Assembly (NCBI GenBank): GCA_947374225.1
Contig: CANCAY010000002.1
Location: 1-64,000 of the forward strand
From: Chitinophagaceae bacterium
GTDB lineage: Bacteria > Bacteroidota > Bacteroidia > Chitinophagales > Chitinophagaceae
Length of the DNA: 64,000 bases
Reading direction: 5' to 3'
The notes beneath the pieces are model-generated. The model worked only from the letters and a program-made list of their open reading frames with translations, made no database searches and was not told the DNA's origin. Below are positions 55,252-63,599 of the stretch, piece by piece. A program made the position numbers and the translations under genes. Within the stretch, counting starts at the first letter, position 1. Each line of letters opens with the position of its first letter.

Positions 55252-55479
55252 TTAAGATTCTGAGGGAGCAATCATGCGAACGTATAAATCTTCTACTTTT
55301 TTTCTAGCCCATGGAGTTTTACGTAAAAAAGTAAGACTGGATTTGATGCTTGGATTACTATTGAAGCAATTTATGGGAACATGTTGTCCTAGCACTTCCC
55401 AGCCAAAGTACTTTTGTAATTCGGTAACAATAAATTCTAATGTTTTTCCATGTAATGGGTCCTTGGAAGCTTGTTGCAT
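55252..55479 (-). CDS. VF530/DUF2132 DNA-binding-type small protein
   Basis: 75 aa from the ATG at 55479 ([20 protein letters not shown]). Upstream ATGs at 55503 and 55536 exist, but homologues start near 'xxPLHGxTLExI', which favours 55479. The conserved segments are [39 protein letters not shown] and LYVRMI, the VF530 pattern. The fold was solved by structural genomics and suggested to bind DNA; function is unsettled. The start region faces the divergent pseudouridine synthase gene (start 55505) with 25 bp between. Confidence 0.9.
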   Translation of the reverse strand: MQQASKDPLHGKTLEFIVTELQKYFGWEVLGQHVPINCFNSNPSIKSSLTFLRKTPWARKKVEDLYVRMIAPSES

Positions 55480-55504
55480 ATGTAAAATTAAGTAATTTGC
55501 CATT

Positions 55505-56104
55505 ATGAATGGACATCGATATTTTATTTTGCACAAACCAATTAATATGGTGTCGCAATTTGTAAGTAGTCATAATGTTAGATTACTGAGGGATGTAGAT
55601 TTTAATTTTCCAGATGGCACACATGCTATTGGTAGACTAGACCAAAATTCTGAGGGATTATTATTACTTACAACTAATAAAAAAGTCACTAAGTTGTTAT
55701 TTCAAGGAGCAGTTCCTCATAAAAGAACTTACTGGGTACAAGTGAAAAATAAAGTGGAAGCAGCTACCATTGATAAATTAGCTGCAGGTATTGAAATTAG
55801 TGCCCCTAATGGCAGCACGTTTACAACAACTCCCTGTGAGGTTGTGTTAATGTCAGATCCTAATTTAATATTAGATCCAGCTTATGCTTTACATGAGAAT
55901 GTTATAACAACTTGGTTGAGTATTACGCTTACTGAAGGTAAATTTCATCAAGTTCGGAAAATGGTGGCCGCGGTGCATCATAAATGTTTGCGTCTCATAA
56001 GGGCTTCTATTGAATCTATCGAACTAACAGGGCTAGCAGCTGGCGAAGTTTGTGAAATAGAAGAGGAAGTATTTTTTGAAAAACTACGATTGAACACTAA
56101 GTAG
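55505..56104 (+). CDS. RsuA/RluE-family pseudouridine synthase
   Basis: 199 aa. [20 protein letters not shown] at the N-terminus and the catalytic-Asp motif [19 protein letters not shown], with [12 protein letters not shown] and [20 protein letters not shown] downstream, place it in the RsuA/RluB/E/F family. Without an S4 domain and of this length it is closest to RluE, which modifies 23S rRNA U2457 (E. coli numbering). The exact target is inferred. Divergent from VF530 with starts nearly abutting. Confidence 0.9.
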   Translation: MNGHRYFILHKPINMVSQFVSSHNVRLLRDVDFNFPDGTHAIGRLDQNSEGLLLLTTNKKVTKLLFQGAVPHKRTYWVQVKNKVEAATIDKLAAGIEISAPNGSTFTTTPCEVVLMSDPNLILDPAYALHENVITTWLSITLTEGKFHQVRKMVAAVHHKCLRLIRASIESIELTGLAAGEVCEIEEEVFFEKLRLNTK

Positions 56105-56214
56105 AAAGAATTCGACTTGCTTGTATTATTTATATACGAAAATTTATTCTTGTTTTTTTATTAAAAAGTTGTAAATTAGGTAAGACCTTTTTTTAAACTT
56201 TTAAATTGATTGCC

Positions 56215-56643
56215 ATGCCAACCGTAAAAGATATTGTTAGCACTAAAAACAGGAATGTTATTACCGTGTCTAATGTTACTCCAATTATTGATGCATTAAA
56301 AATCATGGCTGCAGCTAATATTGGCAGCTTAGTTGTTTTAAAAAATGAACAATACGCGGGTATATTTACCGAACGTGATTATGCACGTAAAGTGGTTTTA
56401 GAAGGAAGGGCCTCGAATAATACTTCTGTAGAGGAAGTGATGGACGGGAACCTACCCAAATTGCAAGCGGATGATCCTATTGAACATTGTAGTATTATAA
56501 TGTCAGAGAAAAATTTAAGATATCTTCCTGTATTTGAAAATGGAGTTTTATATAATATCATAAGTCAAAGTGATATTATTAGACATACCATTGAAGCGCA
56601 GAAAAAACTAATCGAACATCTGCAAGATTATATGAGTTTGTAA
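56215..56643 (+). CDS. CBS-pair domain protein
   Basis: About 142 aa from the ATG at 56215 (MPTVKDIVSTKNRNV); the track begins 9 bp earlier at a TTG. It consists of two CBS motifs: VTPIIDALKIMAAANIGSLVV with GIFTERDYARKVVLEG, and DDPIEHCSIIMSEKNLRYLPV with NIISQSDIIRHTIEAQK. CBS pairs bind adenosyl compounds and sense energy state. No enzyme domain is attached. Convergent with the serine hydrolase gene, 4 bp apart. Confidence 0.92.
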   Translation: MPTVKDIVSTKNRNVITVSNVTPIIDALKIMAAANIGSLVVLKNEQYAGIFTERDYARKVVLEGRASNNTSVEEVMDGNLPKLQADDPIEHCSIIMSEKNLRYLPVFENGVLYNIISQSDIIRHTIEAQKKLIEHLQDYMSL

Positions 56644-56646
56644 TTT

Positions 56647-57915
56647 TTAATTTTTCAAACTTCCATAAACAATATTTTCAATTCTTTCTTTCAATGCTCC
56701 ATGTGAGTTAGGAGTATGCTGTGTCATTATTAATACAATTATTTTATCCTTAGGGTCTGCCCAATAGTTGGTACTATAATATCCTCCCCATGAAAAGGAA
56801 CCCTTGTTTCTTAAATTAAGGTTTGCAGATTTCTCTGAAGTAAGTGAAAATCCTAATCCAAAATTATCATCACCCGCCTTAGTAAAATCTAATTGTGGGC
56901 TTACCATTATTTCATAAGTTCTAGGTGCTATAATTTGACGACCATTATACTTTCCTTTATTTAACAGCATCTGTAAAAAGATAGCGTAATCATATGCGGT
57001 AGAAGATAATCCCGCACCACCTGAGAAATAGGATTTTTTCATCATTGGATAAGCAGGATCAATTTTTCTAAAGCTAGGCGCCCACTCAATTAATTTATGG
57101 TCTTCATTTTCAGTATAAACTGTTGGCAGTCTATTTGCTTTTTCAGCAGGCACATTGAAATAAGTATCCTTCATGTCTAGTGGTGTAAATATGTTTTTAT
57201 TACAATAAGCCTCAAGTGACATGCCACTTACTATCTCCACTAAACAACCTAATAAATCTGTATTCAGTCCATAAGTGAATTTCACCCCTGGCTGGTGTGC
57301 TAAAGGTAAGCTTCCTAAAATGGTCATCTTCTCTAATAAGTTAGCATCAAAATATCCTAAGCCAGAAGGCACACCTGCTTTATTATAAATAGCGCTCATC
57401 TCTTTAGATCCAATATCAGTATAACCAATGCCGGAAGAATGCGTTAATAAATCACGAATAGTAACTTCTCTATTTGCAGGAACTGTAGTGTAAGTAGTGT
57501 CAGTAAAATTTATCTTGTCTAATACAGTCGGTTTTTTAAAACTGGATATAAAGTCTGAAACAGGCTGGTCTAAACTTAGTTTCCCTTGTTCAAACAATTG
57601 CAATACTGCCAAACTAGTAATGGCTTTGGACTGACTCATTATTCTGTAAATAGCATTTTCGGGCATTGGTGTTTTCTTTGCTTCATTCGCATAGCCTAAT
57701 GCCTTATGATATATCACTTGATTGTTTTTTACCACTAACACAGTAACCCCATTTTCCCAATGCTTAGTAATATAGCTATTCACTATCGTGTCAATTTGAG
57801 ATAATTTTTTATAGTCAACATCAGCGCTTTGTTTTACTTCATAGCTCAATACTTGTGCATTGGAGCAAATAGCTAGCAACAAGAACGATGAGAAGATTGA
57901 AATCATTTTTTTCAT
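56647..57915 (-). CDS. Secreted serine hydrolase, beta-lactamase class C family
   Basis: About 422 aa from the ATG at 57915 (MKKMISIFSSFLLLAICSNAQ, signal peptide); the track start at 57924 adds three residues. The SxxK motif is in RIMSQSKAITSLAV, the Tyr motif in TYGLNTDLLGCLV, and a third-box-like HTGS/GSFSWGGYYSTNYW region lies near the C-terminus. It follows, in transcription order, the PLP ammonia-lyase and amidohydrolase on the same strand, so all three may form one operon. Substrate unknown. Confidence 0.88.
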   Translation of the reverse strand: MKKMISIFSSFLLLAICSNAQVLSYEVKQSADVDYKKLSQIDTIVNSYITKHWENGVTVLVVKNNQVIYHKALGYANEAKKTPMPENAIYRIMSQSKAITSLAVLQLFEQGKLSLDQPVSDFISSFKKPTVLDKINFTDTTYTTVPANREVTIRDLLTHSSGIGYTDIGSKEMSAIYNKAGVPSGLGYFDANLLEKMTILGSLPLAHQPGVKFTYGLNTDLLGCLVEIVSGMSLEAYCNKNIFTPLDMKDTYFNVPAEKANRLPTVYTENEDHKLIEWAPSFRKIDPAYPMMKKSYFSGGAGLSSTAYDYAIFLQMLLNKGKYNGRQIIAPRTYEIMVSPQLDFTKAGDDNFGLGFSLTSEKSANLNLRNKGSFSWGGYYSTNYWADPKDKIIVLIMTQHTPNSHGALKERIENIVYGSLKN

Positions 57916-57961
57916 ATGGGTCATTTTATTTTATAATTTATTTAGTAGGAAATATTATTGA

Positions 57962-58918
57962 TTAGTTAGCAGGAAACCAATTTCCAAATTTTGTCAAGTC
58001 CACATTTCCACCTGAAAGTATAATGCCTACTTTTTTTCCTTTAAATAATTCCGGGTTTCTTAGAGCAGCGGCAAATGGAACCACGCAACTAGGTTCTACA
58101 ATTATTTTCATTCTTTCATAAACCAATTTCAAAGCTGCTTTAATTTCTTCGTCAGACACTAATAAAATATCAGTTACATGTGCTTTTATAATTGCCAAAG
58201 TTCTTTCACTCAATGTAGTCATTAAGCCGTCGGCAATGGTATCAATAAAAGGTGCTTTTTCAACCTTGCCAGATTTAATACTTAAGACTGCATCAGCTGC
58301 TCCTTCCGGTTCACCACCATATACTTTTAAACCTGGCTTGAAATAATGTGCACCTAAGCATGTGCCGGAAAGTAATCCGCCTCCACCTACAGGCGTAATT
58401 ACTATATCTAAATCTGGAACTTCTTCAATTAATTCCTTTACGCAGGTTGCTTGTCCAGTTATAACCCTGTCGTCGTCATAGGGATGAATAAATGCAGCGC
58501 CAGTCCTAGCTACCACTTCTTCTAATGCAGCTTCTCTTGCAGCCTGATTGGCTTCGCAAATAATAACTTCGGCTCCATAACCTCTAACTGCATCCACTTT
58601 TACTTTTGGGGAGGACTTAGGCATTACGATATATGCTTTAATGCCTAATACTTTTGCTGCATAGGCTAGCGCTTGTGCATGGTTACCAGAAGAATGCGTT
58701 GCTACACCGTTTTTTAATTGATCGGGACTTAAACTTAAAGTGGCATTCATACCACCTCTAATTTTGAAAGCGCCAATTTTTTGAAAATTCTCACATTTAA
58801 AATAAAAATGTATTCCAGATAATTCGTCAATACTCTTATTGGTCATCACGGGCGTGTGATGAATATAAGGTTTGATAGTAGCAGCAGCTTTTTCAATGGC
58901 CTCTTTTGAAATGTTCAT
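57962..58918 (-). CDS. PLP-dependent threonine/serine ammonia-lyase
   Basis: 318 aa, beta-family fold-type II PLP enzyme. The Schiff-base Lys is in FQKIGAFKIRGGMNATLSL, the substrate loop is HSSGNHAQALAYAA, and the phosphate-binding glycine loop VGGGGLLSG. Length and motifs match short catabolic threonine/serine dehydratases and serine racemases without an ACT domain. It deaminates Thr or Ser to 2-oxobutyrate or pyruvate, or racemises Ser; sequence alone cannot decide. The amidohydrolase gene lies about 70 bp upstream on the same strand. Confidence 0.9.
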   Translation of the reverse strand: MNISKEAIEKAAATIKPYIHHTPVMTNKSIDELSGIHFYFKCENFQKIGAFKIRGGMNATLSLSPDQLKNGVATHSSGNHAQALAYAAKVLGIKAYIVMPKSSPKVKVDAVRGYGAEVIICEANQAAREAALEEVVARTGAAFIHPYDDDRVITGQATCVKELIEEVPDLDIVITPVGGGGLLSGTCLGAHYFKPGLKVYGGEPEGAADAVLSIKSGKVEKAPFIDTIADGLMTTLSERTLAIIKAHVTDILLVSDEEIKAALKLVYERMKIIVEPSCVVPFAAALRNPELFKGKKVGIILSGGNVDLTKFGNWFPAN

Positions 58919-58988
58919 TTTTTAATATTTAATCTAATTTTTTTTAACCGGAATCACCTTCTTTTAATTGTTCAAATAGGATCTAATG

Positions 58989-60263
58989 CTATTTTTGATT
59001 TTTTACAACAGTTCCATTGATCATTACAAATTTTACTTTTTGCAATTCTGTGATATCTTTTAAAGGGTCTCCTTTTACTGCAATGATATCAGCTAGTTTT
59101 CCAATTTCTATGGTACCTATTTCTTTATCTTTTTGTAATAATTCTGCATTCACTTTGGTGCCTGCCTGTATTGCTTGCATAGGGGTCATGCCTAAGCTCA
59201 CATACTCGCCAAATTCTCTCGCTGAAAAATTTGGAGTCCATCCTATATAATCAGTGCCTAAGCCAATTTTTAGCCCCTTTTTAATGGCCATTCTTAAATT
59301 GGAATACAATTCTGCTCTTGAATCTTTTGCTAGTTCAATGGCTTTTGAAAGTGCTTTACTATCTGCAATTTTTTCTTTAAAGTATAAATCGATAGTTAAG
59401 GTAGGTATTAAGTAAGTTCCATGTTGTATCATTAAGTCAATGGCTTCCTCGTCCATATAAGACCCGTGTTCAATACTTCTAACTCCAGCTCTCACTGCTT
59501 GCTTAATTCCTTCTGTAGCATGTGCATGCGCCATTACAGGAACTTCCCTTCTTGCGGCTTCATCTACAGCCATTTTCAATTCTTCTGGACTAAAATGAAC
59601 ATTTTGTGGATTGTCGCCCACGGTCATGAACGCGCCTGTTACTAATATTTTAATCCAGTCACTACCAAATTTAATCTCCTCTCTAACGGCCTTTCTAACT
59701 TCCTCTGGTCCATTTACAATTAATCCGTCTGGTATTATTTTTTGTTCATGAGACATGAAATTAATATCACCACCGCCACCAGTTACAGATAAATAATGCG
59801 CTGCTCCATGAATATGCGGCCCCACAAATAAACCCTTATTGATTGCTTTTTTTATTTCCATACTACCATATTCTACATCTGCATCCCCTGCAATTCTCAC
59901 CGTTGTCCAACCTTCAGCTAATAAGTCTTGTAATTGTTTTAATGCAGTCAGTGTTTTTGCTGCAGAACTTTGTCTAATATGTGCAACTTGATAATCGTCG
60001 GAATTGTAATTCGTATGCACATGTGCATCAATTAATCCAGGTAACACAGTATAATCACCTAAATCAATTACAGTAGCTTCTTTCGGAGCTTCTGATTTTT
60101 TCACAATGCCTATTATTTTCTTTCCTTCAATAATAATGGCAGGATTGTCTATTACTTTCCCAGTTCCGTCAATTAGCTTTTTACAAAGCAATACTGTTTT
60201 TTGAGCACTTAAACCAAACGTAGTCAATAAAGCAGCTGTCAATATTATGTATACTTTTTTCAT
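58989..60263 (-). CDS. Secreted amidohydrolase
   Basis: 424 aa with signal peptide (LTTFGLSAQ). The HxH motif is in GLIDAHVHTNYN, the probable carboxylated Lys in SDWIKILVTGAF, then His in VMAHAHATEG and RSIEHGSYMD, and the catalytic Asp in LGTDYIGWTP. The end GKLADIIAVKGDPLKDITEL closes the beta-sandwich. It resembles the protein at 23236 and family members acting on Xaa-Pro or N-acyl dipeptides. Divergent from the AdiC-like permease. Likely transcribed with the PLP lyase and serine hydrolase. Confidence 0.9.
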   Translation of the reverse strand: MKKVYIILTAALLTTFGLSAQKTVLLCKKLIDGTGKVIDNPAIIIEGKKIIGIVKKSEAPKEATVIDLGDYTVLPGLIDAHVHTNYNSDDYQVAHIRQSSAAKTLTALKQLQDLLAEGWTTVRIAGDADVEYGSMEIKKAINKGLFVGPHIHGAAHYLSVTGGGGDINFMSHEQKIIPDGLIVNGPEEVRKAVREEIKFGSDWIKILVTGAFMTVGDNPQNVHFSPEELKMAVDEAARREVPVMAHAHATEGIKQAVRAGVRSIEHGSYMDEEAIDLMIQHGTYLIPTLTIDLYFKEKIADSKALSKAIELAKDSRAELYSNLRMAIKKGLKIGLGTDYIGWTPNFSAREFGEYVSLGMTPMQAIQAGTKVNAELLQKDKEIGTIEIGKLADIIAVKGDPLKDITELQKVKFVMINGTVVKNQK

Positions 60264-60308
60264 ACCATGAATTTAATAAAAATAAAGCAAGGAGGGGAAT
60301 AGTATTCG

Positions 60309-60339
60309 ATAGTTTAATTATATTTAGAATTCAAACTAT
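60309..60339. promoter_or_regulatory. Inverted repeat ATAGTTT-N17-AAACTAT before permease gene
   Basis: Perfect 7-bp arms at 60309-60315 and 60333-60339, with a TATATTTA -7-like element (60319-60326) in between and the ATG 11 bp beyond. The site lies in the short divergent region between the amidohydrolase and permease genes and could be their shared operator. Confidence 0.35.
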
Positions 60340-60349
60340 TTCCAAGCGC

Positions 60350-61666
60350 ATGCAAAAAGATCAGAGTAAGTTAGGATTATGGACAAGCACTTCGCTTGTG
60401 GTTGGGAATATGATTGGAGCAGGCGTGTTCTTAATGCCTGCAACTTTAGCAAGCTTTGGAGGTATTAGCATTATAGGCTGGGTTTGTTCCTCAATCGGCG
60501 CTTTTTTATTGGCTAAAGTATTTGCACATTTAAGTAAAATCATGCCAGCGGGTGACGGTGGCCCTTATGCTTATTCTAGAAAAGGGTTGGGTGATTTTGC
60601 AGGGTTCTTAGTGGCCTGGGGTTATTTGGTTTCAGTATGGTGTACCAATGCAGCTATCACCGTTTCTTTTATTAGTGCTTTAAGTACATTTATACCAATT
60701 TTAGCGACGAATTCTTTTCTAGCTGTATTCTGTGGCTTAGCTACTATTTGGTTTTTAACTTGGGTCAATACATTGGGTATTGTAACTTCTGGCAGGCTTC
60801 AATTAGCCACTACGATTTTAAAAATTGTTCCAATAGTACTAGTAGGTATTGGAGGTTTGTTTTTTATAAAATTTGGAAATTTTCTTCCTTTTAATTCAAG
60901 TGGAACTTCTTCTTTTGAAGCCATAACTGCTACAACCACTTTAACATTTTTTGCATTTTTAGGTATTGAATGTGCTACCATACCATCAGGTAGTGTGGCT
61001 AATCCAGAAAAAACGATTGCAAAAGCAACTATACTGGGTACTTTAATTGCAACGGCTGTATATATATTAAGTACCGTAAGTATTATGGGAATGATTCCCG
61101 CTTCGCAATTGCAAAATACAGTGACTCCATTTGCTGACGCTGCTACAATAATATTTGGAGCTGGCTCAAAATACTGGGTAAGTGCAGGTGTTGCTATTGC
61201 AGCTTTTGGAGCATTGAATGGATTTATCTTAATTCAGGGTCAAATCCCTTATGCGATCGCAAAGGATAAATTATTTCCTTCCATATTTGCAAAGAAAAAT
61301 AGCAAGGGTGTTCCTGCAATAGGCATTGCAATTTCTAGTGTATTCGTTTCAATTTTCATGAGTATGAATTACACAAAAGGTTTAGTTGCGCAGTTTAAAT
61401 TTCTAATCTTGTTGTCTACTTTAACAGTACTTATCCCTTATTTATTTTCAACAGCAGCCTATATGATTTTAAGATTACAAGAAAAGTCTAGCAGTATTAA
61501 ATTAATCACAGCAGCTGCAATCCTTTCTTTCTTTGCTTTTCTATTTTCTTTATGGATGATTTATGGATCAGGTCAAGAAACTGTTTATTGGGGATTTTTG
61601 TTGTCTATGTCTTCCGTGCCTATTTATGTATGGGCTGTTTGGAAAAGAGACCGAATTGCTAATTAA
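60350..61666 (+). CDS. APC-superfamily amino-acid permease (AdiC-like)
   Basis: 438 aa with 12 membrane helices. TM1 has the conserved VVGNMIGAGVFLMPATLASFG and TM6 the FFAFLGIECATIPSGSVANP motif, both of the arginine/agmatine-antiporter branch. PAGDGGPYAYSRKGLGD after TM2 is typical of the APC superfamily. It imports or exchanges a cationic amino acid or amine. It is followed 37 bp later by the DDAH-like gene, so the substrate may be arginine or a methylarginine. Confidence 0.9.
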   Translation: MQKDQSKLGLWTSTSLVVGNMIGAGVFLMPATLASFGGISIIGWVCSSIGAFLLAKVFAHLSKIMPAGDGGPYAYSRKGLGDFAGFLVAWGYLVSVWCTNAAITVSFISALSTFIPILATNSFLAVFCGLATIWFLTWVNTLGIVTSGRLQLATTILKIVPIVLVGIGGLFFIKFGNFLPFNSSGTSSFEAITATTTLTFFAFLGIECATIPSGSVANPEKTIAKATILGTLIATAVYILSTVSIMGMIPASQLQNTVTPFADAATIIFGAGSKYWVSAGVAIAAFGALNGFILIQGQIPYAIAKDKLFPSIFAKKNSKGVPAIGIAISSVFVSIFMSMNYTKGLVAQFKFLILLSTLTVLIPYLFSTAAYMILRLQEKSSSIKLITAAAILSFFAFLFSLWMIYGSGQETVYWGFLLSMSSVPIYVWAVWKRDRIAN

Positions 61667-61703
61667 AACGATTCAATCAATATATTAAAATCAAATTTAT
61701 CAT

Positions 61704-62573
61704 ATGAGCTCACATTCAGAATTCGGCAAGTTGAAGTCATTATTTATTAAAAAAGCAAGTGCTGCATTTATTAATGATGCACATATTGATGAGCACTGGG
61801 AGGCTTTAAACTATTTAGGAAAGCCGGAGATTAATAAAGCATTAGAAGAATACGAGGCATTTGAACAAGTGTTTAAAGACAATGGCACTGAAATATTTTA
61901 TTTGCCAGAAGACCCAACGGTTAATATGGATTCCATTTATTGCAGAGATGCTGCCATTGCAACAAGTGCTGGCATGATTATTTGTAATATGGGTAAAGAG
62001 GGGCGTAGGAAGGAACCATTGGCAGAACAAAAAGCATTTGAAGCAAAAGGCATCCCAATACTTGGAGTTATAAAAGCGCCTGGCACACTAGAAGGCGGGG
62101 ATGTAGCTTGGTTGGACGATAAAACTTTGGCAGTGGGCCATACGTATAGAACGAACCTTGAGGGGATTCAACAATTGACTGAATTACTTGCACCCATTGG
62201 CGTAACAGTGATGTCGGTTCCTATGCCGCATTACAAAGGGCCTTCCGATGTATTTCATTTAATGTCCGTATTAAGTCCTGTTGATAGAAATTTGGCCGTA
62301 GTATATTCTCCATTAATTCCTATTGTATTTAGAAACGAATTATTAAATAGAGGTTTTGAATTAGTAGAAGTGCCAGAGGAAGAATTTGACAGTATGGGAT
62401 GTAATGTATTGGCTTTGGCACCAAGAGTCTGCTTAATGGTTAAGGGAAATCCTAAGACTAAGGCAGCTTTGGAAAAAGCAGGTTGTAAAGTAATTGAATA
62501 TCAAGGGGCGGAAATAAGTGTTAAGGGTGGTGGTGGACCCACTTGTTTGACAAGACCCATTGAACGTTTATAA
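61704..62573 (+). CDS. Dimethylargininase/amidinotransferase-family hydrolase
   Basis: 289 aa pentein-fold enzyme. Conserved acids are in YLPEDPTVNMDSIYCRDAAI and LEGGDVAWLDDKTLAVG; the catalytic His is in YKGPSDVFHLMSVLSPVD and the catalytic Cys in GGGGPTCLTRP at the C-terminus. This is the DDAH/arginine-deiminase-like group. It probably hydrolyses the guanidinium of methylarginine or arginine to citrulline plus an amine. It pairs with the AdiC-like permease upstream. Substrate preference unproven. Confidence 0.88.
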   Translation: MSSHSEFGKLKSLFIKKASAAFINDAHIDEHWEALNYLGKPEINKALEEYEAFEQVFKDNGTEIFYLPEDPTVNMDSIYCRDAAIATSAGMIICNMGKEGRRKEPLAEQKAFEAKGIPILGVIKAPGTLEGGDVAWLDDKTLAVGHTYRTNLEGIQQLTELLAPIGVTVMSVPMPHYKGPSDVFHLMSVLSPVDRNLAVVYSPLIPIVFRNELLNRGFELVEVPEEEFDSMGCNVLALAPRVCLMVKGNPKTKAALEKAGCKVIEYQGAEISVKGGGGPTCLTRPIERL

Positions 62574-62578
62574 TTTTT

Positions 62579-62616
62579 ATACTTTTAAATATTTTGAGAT
62601 TTTATTTTAAAAGTAT
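62579..62616. terminator. Weak AT-rich hairpin between convergent genes
   Basis: ATACTTTTAAA (62579-62589) and TTTAAAAGTAT (62606-62616) pair as an 11-bp AT-rich stem after the DDAH-like stop. There is no clean T tract, so terminator function is doubtful, but no other candidate separates this gene from the convergent transporter gene. Confidence 0.3.
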
Positions 62617-62634
62617 TGAGGACTAGAGCAGTAA

Positions 62635-63522
62635 TTATTTCATTAAAATAATAATAATGGAGCCGCTAATCATAATAGCGGCTCCTATTAGTTTCTGGAT
62701 TAAATGCGTTTCTTTAAAAATTCGATTGCCTAATATAACAGTTAATAAAATTGATAATTGAAAGAGGGAGAGTGCGTATCCTACTGGCATATTATTCAAT
62801 GTGTAGTTGGTAGAAGCCAACATAATTCCAATACTAATTACCAATACAAAATACTTTCCAATTAAATTATTATTCAATTTTTGAAATTCTTGTTTTAATT
62901 TTATTTTTGTAAAGCTTATGAACAATAAGGAGAAAAAGCTTCCAAAAATACTCCATCCGGCAAATGCCATACTTAAATTAGAGTAATGAATTACATTCTT
63001 ATCTAATACTGCTTGAATGCCAGTTAGGACTAATGCAGCTAGTCTAAATTGAATAGCCGGTTGTTTAAGTAATGACCATGAAAATTTTTCATTTGTGGTA
63101 TCTAAAACATAATAACTTCCTATAATAATTAATAATACGCCTAGTAGGCCCCAATAATTGGGTAGCTCATGAATTAATATAAAAGCAAAAATCATTCCAA
63201 CGATAGACTTATAAGCGTTGATAGGGCCTAATACAGAAAGGTCCCCTTTTTCTAATGCTTTTATAATAAAGCCATTCCCCAATGCACCAGCAATGCCACC
63301 CAATAAAGAGTAGATCCAAAATTCACGACTTAATGTTTGAACAGGGTAATCATAAATCAGCACAATACTAAATACACCAAGTGCTAAATAAGTTAATAGG
63401 TTTACAAATAAAGGGTGTTGTCCAAGTCCTGTTATTTGCTTTTGTAAAACATTCGCAATTGGATTGGAAAATATCCTAAAGGTTACTGCTATAATGGTGA
63501 TATTGATTAGAGGAGCTAACAA
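62635..63522 (-). CDS. DMT/EamA-family transporter
   Basis: 295 aa with ten hydrophobic segments in two five-helix repeats, as in EamA-type drug/metabolite transporters. LGGIAGALGNGFIIKALEKG and LGPINAYKSIVGMIFAFIL in the first half correspond to NNMPVGYALSLFQLSILLTVILG in the second. Exported or imported substrate unknown. It is convergent with the DDAH-like gene and downstream, on the same strand, of the partial amidohydrolase gene. Confidence 0.85.
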   Translation of the reverse strand: MLAPLINITIIAVTFRIFSNPIANVLQKQITGLGQHPLFVNLLTYLALGVFSIVLIYDYPVQTLSREFWIYSLLGGIAGALGNGFIIKALEKGDLSVLGPINAYKSIVGMIFAFILIHELPNYWGLLGVLLIIIGSYYVLDTTNEKFSWSLLKQPAIQFRLAALVLTGIQAVLDKNVIHYSNLSMAFAGWSIFGSFFSLLFISFTKIKLKQEFQKLNNNLIGKYFVLVISIGIMLASTNYTLNNMPVGYALSLFQLSILLTVILGNRIFKETHLIQKLIGAAIMISGSIIIILMK

Positions 63523-63599
63523 TTATATTTCTTTAGTTTAATTATTTTTCATGCATTTTGAACATTTTTCCGCGCTTTGATTATTCTAATTCACGTAGA

